Numbered from the stretch's first letter, positions 8,625 to 15,990 are shown. The stretch is DNA of 34,190 nucleotides from JAVBLP01 sp052034625 (GCA_052034625.1 JBPOII010000014.1:1-34190); one strand, 5' to 3'. A program made the numbers and translations. The notes: generated by a model from the letters alone, not told the origin.

Positions 8625-8719
8625 GGGTCTGCCAACGAATTCGTTTCTGCTTTTTGCAGAACTTGGCTCAGCCTGGCGGAGACAGTGGGTGCAGGCGCGT
8701 TGGAGACCCTCTTTTTTTT
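8625..8719 (+). ncRNA. Structured small RNA A (about 95 nt), unknown family
   Basis: The predicted transcript starts with GGGTCT-G-CCAACG (8625-8637), which pairs perfectly with CGTTGG-AGACCC (8698-8709): 12 bp with one bulged G. A T8 run follows directly (8712-8719), so the closing stem also serves as an intrinsic terminator. Inside are two hairpins, TTCTGC/GCAGAA with a T5 loop (8645-8661) and GCCTG/CAGGC (8671-8696), giving a three-way junction. AACGAATTCGTT at 8634-8645 is an alternative palindrome. I see no match to tmRNA, 6S, SRP or RNase P RNA motifs. The function is unknown. It is the first of five tandem RNA units. Confidence 0.72.
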
Positions 8720-8728
8720 GCAAAAATA

Positions 8729-8757
8729 TTGACAATATATCATTTCATTGATATTCT
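8729..8757 (+). promoter_or_regulatory. Promoter of small RNA B
   Basis: Consensus TTGACA at 8729-8734, a 17-bp spacer and TATTCT at 8752-8757. The position 7 nt downstream is G8764, the first paired base of RNA B. It lies 9 nt after the T-run of RNA A. Confidence 0.75.
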
Positions 8758-8763
8758 ATTTAT

Positions 8764-8831
8764 GTAGCCTTGAGGTCCGTCACGAGATTTGGGTTTTACC
8801 AAATCCGAGATCTCAAGGTTACTCTTTTTTT
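8764..8831 (+). ncRNA. Structured small RNA B (about 68 nt), unknown family
   Basis: GTAGCCTTGAG (8764-8774) pairs with CTCAAGGTTAC (8812-8822) over 11 bp with one G-T wobble, starting at the predicted first base. TCT6T follows, with T7 at 8825-8831, as an intrinsic terminator. An inner hairpin GATTTGG/CCAAATC (8786-8805) has a loop containing TTTT. The 5' side between the stems contains GTCCGT, also found in RNAs C and E. The layout matches RNA D: one long closing stem, one inner hairpin with a U-rich loop, then a U-run. No plausible open frame is present. Confidence 0.72.
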
Positions 8832-8832
8832 A

Positions 8833-8861
8833 TTGACACTTCAATAAATATCTTTTAATAT
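8833..8861 (+). promoter_or_regulatory. Promoter of small RNA C
   Basis: TTGACA at 8833-8838, 17 bp, TAATAT at 8856-8861. The base 7 nt downstream is A8868, the first base of the closing stem of RNA C. Only one base separates this -35 from the T7 run ending RNA B. Confidence 0.75.
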
Positions 8862-8930
8862 ATTTATAAGAAGAGGCTTTGGTGTCCGTTTTCCCGTGCA
8901 TGCAGAGGCGGACGTTGAGCGGGTCAAATA
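8848..8930 (+). repeat. Direct repeat, copy 1 (-10 region and core of RNA C)
   Basis: This 83-bp segment is repeated at 9133-9215 with four substitutions (8882, 8901, 8912, 8919). The copied unit spans the -10 element and the pseudoknot core, but not the -35 box or the 3' end, which differ between the copies. Confidence 0.93.
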
Positions 8931-9018
8931 CCTCTTCTTCTGCTCGGCTGTGAGCTGCGAAGGGAGCCGGCATAGTTATTAGCATTAGGCGTCGCAGGAT
9001 CAATCGGGCACATTTTTT
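8868..9018 (+). ncRNA. Structured small RNA C with predicted pseudoknot, unknown family
   Basis: The core begins AAGAAGAGG (8868-8876), perfectly complementary to CCTCTTCTT (8931-8939). TTTG/CAAA (8878-8881 with 8925-8928) can extend it. Inside, GTCCG (8884-8888) pairs with CGGAC (8909-8913), while CCCGT (8893-8897) pairs with GCGGG (8919-8923), in the crossed order of an H-type pseudoknot. Unlike RNA E no T-run follows the core. A further 75 nt contain TGC-CGGCT/AGCCGGCA (8941-8972, one bulge) and CTGCGA/TCGCAG (8955-8997) before T6 at 9013-9018. The 3' end is uncertain. A mini-frame with a GTG start (8882-8953, 23 aa) lies 5 nt after AAGAGG. Confidence 0.65.
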
Positions 9019-9020
9019 AA

Positions 9021-9049
9021 TTGACATTATCTTGAACTTCTTTTAAAAT
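9021..9049 (+). promoter_or_regulatory. Promoter of small RNA D
   Basis: TTGACA at 9021-9026, 17 bp, TAAAAT at 9044-9049. The base 7 nt downstream is G9056, the start of the closing stem of RNA D. Confidence 0.75.
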
Positions 9050-9055
9050 ATTATC

Positions 9056-9117
9056 GCAGGTAAGGTTTCTATAATCGGGCTTTTCCCGAAACTATGTGAG
9101 CCTTGCTTGCTTTTTTT
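9056..9117 (+). ncRNA. Structured small RNA D (about 62 nt), unknown family
   Basis: GCAGGTAAGG (9056-9065) pairs with CCTTGCTTGC (9101-9110): 10 bp including two wobbles, extendable by three weaker pairs. A T7 run follows (9111-9117). An inner hairpin TCGGG/CCCGA (9075-9089) has loop CTTTT. It has the same plan as RNA B with a different primary sequence. The T7 run is separated from the next -35 by one base, exactly as at the end of RNA B. There is no open frame with a ribosome site. Confidence 0.72.
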
Positions 9118-9118
9118 A

Positions 9119-9146
9119 TTGACAATTTTTATATATCTTTTAATAT
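9119..9146 (+). promoter_or_regulatory. Promoter of small RNA E
   Basis: TTGACA at 9119-9124, 16 bp, TAATAT at 9141-9146. The base 7 nt downstream is A9153, equivalent to the start of RNA C. The -10 region and start are part of the copied segment shared with unit C. Confidence 0.73.
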
Positions 9147-9215
9147 ATTTATAAGAAGAGGCTTTGATGTCCGTTTTCCCGTGCAAGCAGAGGCGGGCGT
9201 TGAACGGGTCAAATA
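9133..9215 (+). repeat. Direct repeat, copy 2 (-10 region and core of RNA E)
   Basis: Second copy of the 83-bp segment at 8848-8930, with four differences and no gaps. It ends just before the T-rich terminator tail of RNA E. Confidence 0.93.
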
Positions 9216-9230
9216 TTTTTTTCTTTTTTT
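9153..9230 (+). ncRNA. Structured small RNA E (about 78 nt), paralogue of RNA C
   Basis: It repeats RNA C at a distance of 285 bp. AAGAAGAGG (9153-9161) can pair with TTTTTTCTT (9217-9225) using wobbles in place of some G-C pairs of C, and a T7 run ends at 9230. The pseudoknot pairs are kept: GTCCG (9169-9173) with CGGGC (9194-9198), and CCCGT (9178-9182) with ACGGG (9204-9208). An ATG at 9167 lies 5 nt after AAGAGG, but its frame has no stop before the terminator, so it would be a non-stop mini-message if translated. The function is unknown. Confidence 0.7.
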
Positions 9231-9277
9231 ATACATATTACATTTCATTTGTTTAGATAATCTTTCACATAAATCAC

Positions 9278-9283
9278 TATAAT
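9278..9283 (+). promoter_or_regulatory. Possible -10 element of the flavoprotein gene
   Basis: A perfect TATAAT lies 57 nt before the start codon at 9340. No good -35 is seen at 16-18 bp, so this is a tentative call. Confidence 0.3.
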
Positions 9284-9339
9284 TTTGTAAAGTTTATAAA
9301 TAATTTGTAGATTATATATAAAACATTTCGGAGAGAGCG

Positions 9340-10902
9340 ATGAAAAGTGCAGTCATTATTGGATGCGGGCCGGCAGGGCTTACAGCCGCATATGAACTTT
9401 TAAAACGCACCGATATAAAACCTATACTTCTTGAAGCAACAGATTTTGTTGGCGGCATTTCAAGAACATATTCACATAATGATAATAAAATGGATATGGG
9501 CGGACACCGTTTTTTTTCAAAATCCGACAGGGTTATGAATTGGTGGACAGAACTTATGCCGATACAAGGTTTCCCGTCTCTTGATGATATTCTTTTAAAA
9601 AGAGAAATTCCCCTCTCGGAAAAAGAAAATGCTCCCGACCCGCAAAAAGATGACCGAGTTATGCTTATAAGACAGCGTATATCCAGAATTTATTATCTTA
9701 AACATTTTTTCAATTATCCTGTTTCGCTGAACCTTGAAACTTTAAAAGGTCTCGGCTTTTGGAGAATGGTAAAAATAGGTTTTTCATATATTAAAACAGT
9801 GATATTACCTAAACGTAAAGAAAATTCGCTTGAAGATTTTATGATAAACCGTTTCGGCAAAGAACTTTATCTGACCTTTTTTAAAAATTATACCGAAAAA
9901 GTTTGGGGTGTAAAATGTAATGAGATACCGGCAGATTGGGGTGCACAAAGAATTAAAGGTATATCTATAGCTAAAATACTTTTAGATATTATAAAGAAAT
10001 TTTTTAAGAAAAAAGACAATTCCATAAAACAAAAAGATACTGAGACCAGCCTTATTGAACAGTTTTACTATCCGAAATTCGGACCGGGACATCTTTGGGA
10101 AACTGTAGCGGAAGATATAAAAAAAATGGGCGGAGAAATTCACATTAATTCTGCCGTATCAAAGATAGAAACGAAAAACGGAAAAGTTATCGGCGTTTCT
10201 ACAGCTGACGGTATAACATTTAAAGCCGACTATTTCTTTTCAACTATGCCTGTAAAAGATCTTATAAATGCCATATCATCTGAAATCCCTGAAAATGCCA
10301 GCGAAGCTGCTAAAGGTCTTATGTACAGAGATTTCCGTACGGCAGGACTTCTTGTTTCAAAAATGAAAATCAAAAATGAAACAAAAATCAAAACAATAAA
10401 TAATATAGTGCCGGACACTTGGATATATATTCAGGAAGATGAAGTGAAACTCGGAAGACTTCAAATATTTAATAATTGGAGTCCGTATCTTGTAAAAGAT
10501 CCGCTAAATACAGTATGGATAGGTCTTGAATATTTTTGTTTTGAAGGCGATGAAATTTGGAATATGCCTGAAAAAGATTTTACTGCTATGGCTGCAAAAG
10601 AACTTGAACAAATAGGCATTATAGAAAGAGCAGATATTTTAGACAGTTGTTCAGTAAAAGTCCCTAAGGCATATCCTGCATATTTTGGGACTTATGATAG
10701 ATTTGATGAGATAAGAAAATTCACTGATTCTTTTGAAAACCTATTTCTTTTAGGACGCAACGGCACTCACAGATATAATAATATGGACCATTCAATGCTT
10801 ACTGCAATGACAGCTGTGGACAATATAATTGAAGGTATAAAAACAAAAGATAATATTTGGAATGTAAACGCCGAGAAAGAGTATCACGAAGAAAAGAAAT
10901 AA
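9340..10902 (+). CDS. FAD-dependent oxidoreductase, protoporphyrinogen oxidase / UDP-galactopyranose mutase-like
   Basis: 520-aa flavoprotein of the amine-oxidase/NAD(P)-binding Rossmann superfamily. The dinucleotide-binding motif GCGPAG lies at residues 8-13, followed by the acidic end of strand 2 (LLEATDFVGG). The GGHRFFSK motif near residue 55 and the C-terminal LLGRNGTHRYNNMDHSM segment are typical of a subgroup often found with polysaccharide genes. The substrate cannot be told from sequence. It is the only plus-strand gene here and stands alone, preceded by GGAGAGA and ended by a strong hairpin terminator. True HemY is less likely given the GGHRFF motif. Confidence 0.8.
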   Translation: MKSAVIIGCGPAGLTAAYELLKRTDIKPILLEATDFVGGISRTYSHNDNKMDMGGHRFFSKSDRVMNWWTELMPIQGFPSLDDILLKREIPLSEKENAPDPQKDDRVMLIRQRISRIYYLKHFFNYPVSLNLETLKGLGFWRMVKIGFSYIKTVILPKRKENSLEDFMINRFGKELYLTFFKNYTEKVWGVKCNEIPADWGAQRIKGISIAKILLDIIKKFFKKKDNSIKQKDTETSLIEQFYYPKFGPGHLWETVAEDIKKMGGEIHINSAVSKIETKNGKVIGVSTADGITFKADYFFSTMPVKDLINAISSEIPENASEAAKGLMYRDFRTAGLLVSKMKIKNETKIKTINNIVPDTWIYIQEDEVKLGRLQIFNNWSPYLVKDPLNTVWIGLEYFCFEGDEIWNMPEKDFTAMAAKELEQIGIIERADILDSCSVKVPKAYPAYFGTYDRFDEIRKFTDSFENLFLLGRNGTHRYNNMDHSMLTAMTAVDNIIEGIKTKDNIWNVNAEKEYHEEKK

Positions 10903-10913
10903 TACTTCCATAT

Positions 10914-10951
10914 AAAAAACCTGCAAAACAAATATATTTGCAGGCTTTTTT
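10914..10951. terminator. Bidirectional intrinsic terminator
   Basis: CCTGCAAA (10920-10927) and TTTGCAGG (10937-10944) form an 8-bp stem with a 9-nt loop. T6 follows on the plus strand (10946-10951), and A6 precedes it (10914-10919), giving U6 on the minus strand. It lies between the convergent flavoprotein and DUF2207 genes and probably ends both transcripts. Confidence 0.9.
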
Positions 10952-10968
10952 ATTTTATATTTCAGTTC

Positions 10969-12845
10969 TTATCTTCCACCACCGCCGCCGCCGCCCCTTC
11001 CTCCGCCGCTTGAACCGCCACCGCCTGAACCGCTGCCGCCGCTGAAAACTCTTATGCCTGAACTGCTGCTACTAAGATTTGGTGAAATTTTCGAAAAAAA
11101 ACTTTTACTCCTAAAATGTCCATTTCTCATAAAATTATCAACACCGCTGTCTTTCATTATTCCGTTATTATATGCATATCCAAGCTGTCTTTCAAATATT
11201 TTTGCCCACTTATTACTGATTCCCAGTGCCATTGCATATGGCATATGTTTACTAAACTCTCCGAATGCATCATTTATTGATAAATTGTCAACAGTATTTT
11301 GTCTGCTTAAAAGAAAATCTCTATAACCTTTTATTTTATTATATAGCTCTATCCCTTCTTCTGTCAAATTTAACACAGATGCATTAAACCATGCCGTTAC
11401 TATAACCAGAATATTGACACTTATCATATAATTAAAAAAATAAAAATCGCTGAGACTTCCTGAATGTATAGAAAAAACGCTAAGCAGCGACATCAGCCCT
11501 GTAAAAAAACAAAAAAGAATCCAATCATAACAGCGGAACCCACTAAACCGCTCTTGAAAATTCTGATAATCACTTCTCCTGCATAAATACATATGGCGAA
11601 AAAAACTAAAAAAATCAAAGATGATATCAAAACCCTAATAGAAGATAAATCTGTGTTGATAAAACCACATATTACTAAAAAAATAAAAAATACAGACAGC
11701 GTAATAAAGTAATTTTTTAAATCAAGTTTATAATATTTTTGGCTTTCTTTTACAAATCGGTTATGCTCAGAATTTATAAATGCATATAGATTGGGGTTAT
11801 ATTCATACAATTTAAGAGTTTCATTATTAGGAAATATTTGTTTATATATTTTTTGTTCACGGTCTGAAAGTTTTTCAAACATATCGGGATTTGGTATCAG
11901 AATATAACGTTCTGCTTTTTCTTCTTTGATACTTGCACTTCCGTTCATTAACAGTTCAGATATATATATGGATGCTAATTGATCATCAGTATGCGTCCCC
12001 ATATTCCAAAAATAATTTATGAAAGCCGCATCAAACTCTTTCGGCGGTTCAAAAAAATGTTGATAAGTATTTTTATTATATTTTCTTGAATTTTCCCTTT
12101 TGATTATATAGTATGCGATCATTATAATCATCACAGCAATAAGAGGAAAGAAAATATATATATTTGATGAGATTATTTCGATCAAAGGAGGTTCTGTTAT
12201 AAATCCTTTTTTGAAAGGAACGGCTACAGTCATTCCTTCGCCCGGCATAAGAGGCATACGTGAATCAAAAAAGAGAAAAGATATTTCATAAGCATGTTTG
12301 TCTTTCTCACCTATTTTACCTAAGTAAGACGATATATTTTCTCTGAAAACCTCAATACCATCCGGTAAAACAAGTCTAAAAGTGGCATTATCTATAATAA
12401 ATTCCCAGTTGTTTCCGGTAACATTCCAATAAACTTCATCATAATCATCATAAAATCCTACGATATTATCAGCTTTATATTTAAGTTTATAATAATGAGT
12501 ACCGCGTTCTAAAAATGAATCATTCCCGAAGTTTATCCTTATTCCTTGAGAAGGATTTTCTATAAAAAAAGGCTCTTCATGACCGTTTCGTTCAAGAGAT
12601 ATATCCGAAAAGTTCATAATCCCTTCAAAAATCCCGAACCTAAAACTTTTAGGTATATCCCTATATAACCCTCTGCGTATTTTTTCCCCTTTTGCATAAA
12701 CTAAAAAGTTTTCTTCTATGACTGCGGTATTATCTTTTGAAAGGGTCATTACTACATCAAACCTTATTATCCTCTCTTCTTGATTTGCATACAAAAAGCT
12801 TGAAAAACTAAAAACGATAATAAAAGCCGCCAGCAGTTTTTTCAT
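10969..12845 (-). CDS. DUF2207-type membrane protein in two frames, joined by a -1 shift
   Basis: The first frame (12845-11493, 450 aa) has a signal peptide (MKKLLAAFIIVFSFSSFLYA), an extracytoplasmic DUF2207-like beta domain, a membrane segment near residue 230 and two more close together near its end. It then stops. The family's missing C-terminal half, with another membrane segment, the MPYAMALGISNKWAKIF motif and a Gly-rich tail, is open in the -1 frame down to 10969. The frames meet at T TTT TTA (complement of 11502-11508), read as TTT TTA in frame 0, two codons before the TGA at 11493-11495. A -1 slip gives about 625 aa, the usual family size. A one-base homopolymer error is the main alternative. 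The function of the family is unknown. Confidence 0.75.
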
Positions 12846-12859
12846 TTATTTATCCGAAT

Positions 12860-14206
12860 TTAATAATATGTATGTCTTCTCATATGAATTGAAGAAAGTA
12901 TGCCTATACAAAGCAGTGATGATACCATTGACGAACCGCCATAAGAAAGTAAAAGTAAAGGCATTCCTGTCGCAGGCATTATGCCCATAACCATACCTAT
13001 ATTTATGAAAGCATAAAAAGTAAACATAGTAGCTATTCCTATAGCCACAAGAGAGCCGTATCTGTCCCTGGCTTCTTTTGCTATCGCCAATGCTCTCCAA
13101 ATAAAAAGAAAATAAATAAGAAGTGTCAGCTGGGAAAATATCCATCCGCCCTCTTCACCTATAACTGAAAATATAAAGTCAGTATGCTGTTCCGGCAAAA
13201 AACCAAGCTGTGTCTGTGTGCCCTTTTTAAAACCTTTTCCCGTGAATTTACCTGAACCTATAGCTATTTTTGATTGTATTATATTGTATCCCGCACCTCT
13301 CGGGTCAGCTTTTGGACTTAAGAAAACCACAAGCCTTTTTCTCTGATATTCTTTGAGCGATTTTTCAACAGGAATAGAAGCCGCACAACCAAGCAAAATG
13401 GAAACACAAAGTACTGCCGGGTAAATAAAATGTATCCTTATCCTGAGTTTCCATAAAAACCACCATACAAAAAGTATAAGGCTTATGAGCGCTATCAACA
13501 GATAAATACCTGTAAGACCCTCCTGAAGCGATATCAAAAACTCAGCAAGAAAAGTACCGCTTTGAATAAAGGCAGACTGTAAATTAATAAAAGTGCCAAA
13601 CAGCGGTATACCCATAGCAAATGCGCCAAAAATTATTATGCACAAAAGATAAAAAGGCTCTACACCTATTACAAAAAGTAAAACAAGCGTTACAGGAAAA
13701 TATGAAAGCGTTGAAGAAAAGTCAGGCTGCATCATTATAAGTATAAGATGTCCCATAAGTACCGCAAAAGCAGAAAAAATCAGTGAAGGTTTTCTCGCTT
13801 CTTTTGCTTTTTTATCAAGGAGTGAAGATAAAACAAGTATATACAAAATTTTTGCTATTTCAACAGGCTGGAAAGAGGCAAAACCAAGATCAAACCAACC
13901 TTTTGTTCCTCTTATCGTAGTACCAAATATCAAAACGGATATCAAAAGAAGCAATGAAAATATATATATGAAATTATCAAGCTGCCTGTAATATTGATAA
14001 TTAAAACTTGATAGAAGAAACATTCCCGCAATGCCTATACCCATAGCCAAAAACTGAACGGAAAGGTATCTTGTAGAAGTGCCGTAATTAACACTTGCAG
14101 AATATATTGACAAAACCCCTATAGTAACCAGAGCAATGGTAGATATCACAAGGACCCAGTCCAGATTTGAAATAAATTTATGGAAAAAGCTTTTTTCCCG
14201 AATCAT
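12860..14206 (-). CDS. rodA: Rod-shape peptidoglycan glycosyltransferase RodA
   Basis: SEDS-family polymerase that makes lateral-wall glycan with PBP2. The 448-aa protein has about ten membrane segments, QPDFSST near residue 160, and LPEQHTDFIF with Asp343, which aligns with the essential Asp of E. coli RodA. It is about 80 aa longer than the E. coli protein, mainly from extra hydrophobic sequence at residues 180-270. The start overlaps the end of mrdA (ATGA), so the partner genes are translationally coupled. Confidence 0.95.
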   Translation of the reverse strand: MIREKSFFHKFISNLDWVLVISTIALVTIGVLSIYSASVNYGTSTRYLSVQFLAMGIGIAGMFLLSSFNYQYYRQLDNFIYIFSLLLLISVLIFGTTIRGTKGWFDLGFASFQPVEIAKILYILVLSSLLDKKAKEARKPSLIFSAFAVLMGHLILIMMQPDFSSTLSYFPVTLVLLFVIGVEPFYLLCIIIFGAFAMGIPLFGTFINLQSAFIQSGTFLAEFLISLQEGLTGIYLLIALISLILFVWWFLWKLRIRIHFIYPAVLCVSILLGCAASIPVEKSLKEYQRKRLVVFLSPKADPRGAGYNIIQSKIAIGSGKFTGKGFKKGTQTQLGFLPEQHTDFIFSVIGEEGGWIFSQLTLLIYFLFIWRALAIAKEARDRYGSLVAIGIATMFTFYAFINIGMVMGIMPATGMPLLLLSYGGSSMVSSLLCIGILSSIHMRRHTYY

Positions 14207-15990
14207 TCTTGAGTTTCCTCTTCTTCAGTTTGTATATTAAAATAAGCCTCATATATTTTTCTGCCTATGGGCACGGCATTCAAACCGCCGCCGCCGCCGT
14301 TTTCAACTATTATAGCCATTGCTATCTCAGGATTATCTGCCGGCGCATATGATACAAACCAAGCATGGTCATCACCTTGAGGGTTTTGCGCCGTACCGGT
14401 TTTTCCGGCTATCTTTATCCCTTCTATTTTGCTTCTGCGACCTGTTCCGTATTCAACAGTATCAAGCAGAGCTTTGTGTAAAAGAGTCCAGCTTTTTTCT
14501 GAAAGTTCTATAGGATCATATGTTTTTTCAGTATGTTTATAAAGTTCATCACCATTTATGGAAACTATCCTGTCTACTATATAAGGCTGATAATAAGTGC
14601 CTTTATTTGCTACAGCCGATATCATATCCGCCATTTGTATAGGTGTAACCCATAAAGCACCCTGACCTATTGCAAGAATAACGGTATCACCCTGAAGCCA
14701 TGACATTTTCATTTTCATCTTTTTCCATTCAGGATTTGGGACAAAACCTCTTTTTTCATTAGGGAGGTCTATACCTGTTTTTTGTCCAAGATAAAATTCT
14801 TTCGCATACTTTTCAATATTTCTTACTCCAAGTTTCAAACCGTACTGATAGAACATTATATTACACGAAAAAGCCATAGCGGTTATCAAATTAACTTTTC
14901 CATGCCCTGTTTTCAGAGAGCAGGAATACCATCTGTCGCCAAGCTCAAAACTGCCTGTGCAATATTCCGTAGCCTTAGGATTTATATCAAGTAATTCCGT
15001 AGCGGCTGCAAATGTAACTATTTTAAAGATCGATCCAGGAGGATATAAGGCCTGTAATACTCTGTTAAACAGCGGAAGATTTTTTTTATCTGTCAGATAT
15101 TTTGCAAAATCTTTTGTTCCGACTTTATTTGTATCAAAACCGGGGCTTGATACCAAAGCTTTAACTGCACCTGTACGCGTATCAAGTACTACTGCGGCGC
15201 CTCTGCCAGTAGAGCTGTGTTTTAAAGCATCATAAGCGGTCTGTTGAAGTTTAAGGTCAATTGTAGAATGTACACTTGCACCTATCTCGGTAGGAATATA
15301 TTTAAAAGCTTTTGTCTGATAACCTTTAGCATTTACCTCAAGCTGCCATCCGCCGTCAGTTCCTTGAAGATATTTATCGTATTCCTGTTCAATGCCGCCT
15401 CTGCCTACATAATCTCCCATTTTATAACCTTCATCGGCAAGTCTTTCTATCTCATCAGCCCTTATCTCACCTGTATATCCGGTTACATGGCTTGTTGCTT
15501 CTGCGGCAAAATATATCCTTTTCGGTTCTTTAACAACGGAAATTCCGCTTAAACTAAGCCTTTTTTCCTGTATTTTAAACATTTCTTCCATCGTAAGATT
15601 GTCGGCAAGTTTTACTACTCTTCCATTACGCCAGCTTTTGTCTATTGTATTTTTTATATCTCTTCCAAGAATTTCATTTAGTTTTTCAATAGTTTCTTCC
15701 GAAGGCATTTTCTGCTGTTCAAAAGGATAGAATAGAGCAACATATGTAAAATCATTCCATACCATCATCTCACCCGAAGATGAATAAATTATGCCGCGGG
15801 GAGCTCTTTCATGAGTATTGCGCATGCGCTGCTGTTCGGAAATATTTCTATAACTGTTCCCTTTTATTATTTGCAGATAAAAAAGCCTGCCGGAAAGAAT
15901 GGCAAATAAAAGAACAAAAAGCACAAGAACTATCTTGTGCTTTTCAAGAAACCTTTCATATGCTAATTTATCTTCTCTCTGCCATACCAT
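14203..15990 (-). CDS. mrdA: Penicillin-binding protein 2, elongasome transpeptidase
   Basis: Class B PBP that crosslinks glycan made by RodA. The 595-aa protein has an N-terminal membrane anchor (about 19-42), a dimerisation/pedestal domain, and the transpeptidase motifs Ser320-Ile-Phe-Lys323, Ser375-Cys-Asn377 and Lys530-Thr-Gly532. A stretch rich in Gly (ENGGGGGLN) precedes the end. It begins next to the mreD stop and overlaps rodA. The active-site set is complete. Confidence 0.96.
   Translation of the reverse strand: MVWQREDKLAYERFLEKHKIVLVLFVLLFAILSGRLFYLQIIKGNSYRNISEQQRMRNTHERAPRGIIYSSSGEMMVWNDFTYVALFYPFEQQKMPSEETIEKLNEILGRDIKNTIDKSWRNGRVVKLADNLTMEEMFKIQEKRLSLSGISVVKEPKRIYFAAEATSHVTGYTGEIRADEIERLADEGYKMGDYVGRGGIEQEYDKYLQGTDGGWQLEVNAKGYQTKAFKYIPTEIGASVHSTIDLKLQQTAYDALKHSSTGRGAAVVLDTRTGAVKALVSSPGFDTNKVGTKDFAKYLTDKKNLPLFNRVLQALYPPGSIFKIVTFAAATELLDINPKATEYCTGSFELGDRWYSCSLKTGHGKVNLITAMAFSCNIMFYQYGLKLGVRNIEKYAKEFYLGQKTGIDLPNEKRGFVPNPEWKKMKMKMSWLQGDTVILAIGQGALWVTPIQMADMISAVANKGTYYQPYIVDRIVSINGDELYKHTEKTYDPIELSEKSWTLLHKALLDTVEYGTGRRSKIEGIKIAGKTGTAQNPQGDDHAWFVSYAPADNPEIAMAIIVENGGGGGLNAVPIGRKIYEAYFNIQTEEEETQE

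Noticed and set aside
8663..8683. tRNA D-arm-like string in RNA A (GGCTCAGCCTGG)
   Set aside because: No acceptor stem, anticodon arm or T-loop of a tRNA can be placed around it.
8257..8751. Open frames of 66-90 codons on both strands in the cas3-flavoprotein gap
   Set aside because: They lack ribosome sites, have odd composition (Cys, Phe and Ser runs), and two of them cross the RNA A structure and its promoter.
8959..8967. GAAGGGAGC shared with the CRISPR repeat
   Set aside because: A 9-base match is within chance for this length of sequence and the flanks do not match, so I do not call a degenerate repeat or a crRNA-like guide.
8830..9027. 65-codon minus-strand open frame across RNA C
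   Set aside because: It lies opposite a promoter, a structured RNA and its repeat, with no ribosome site or family resemblance.
8914..9205. GTTRRRY-like motifs in RNAs C and E, as in integron attC sites
   Set aside because: No matching RYYYAAC box is placed opposite, there is no integrase gene, and the units have their own promoters and terminators.
10972..11045. CCGCCG-rich tract as a microsatellite or GC-rich regulatory element
   Set aside because: It encodes the Gly/Ser-rich C-terminal tail usual for DUF2207 proteins.
12846..13145. 99-codon open frame opposite in frame to rodA
   Set aside because: It overlaps the 3' end of rodA in another frame on the same strand and resembles no protein.
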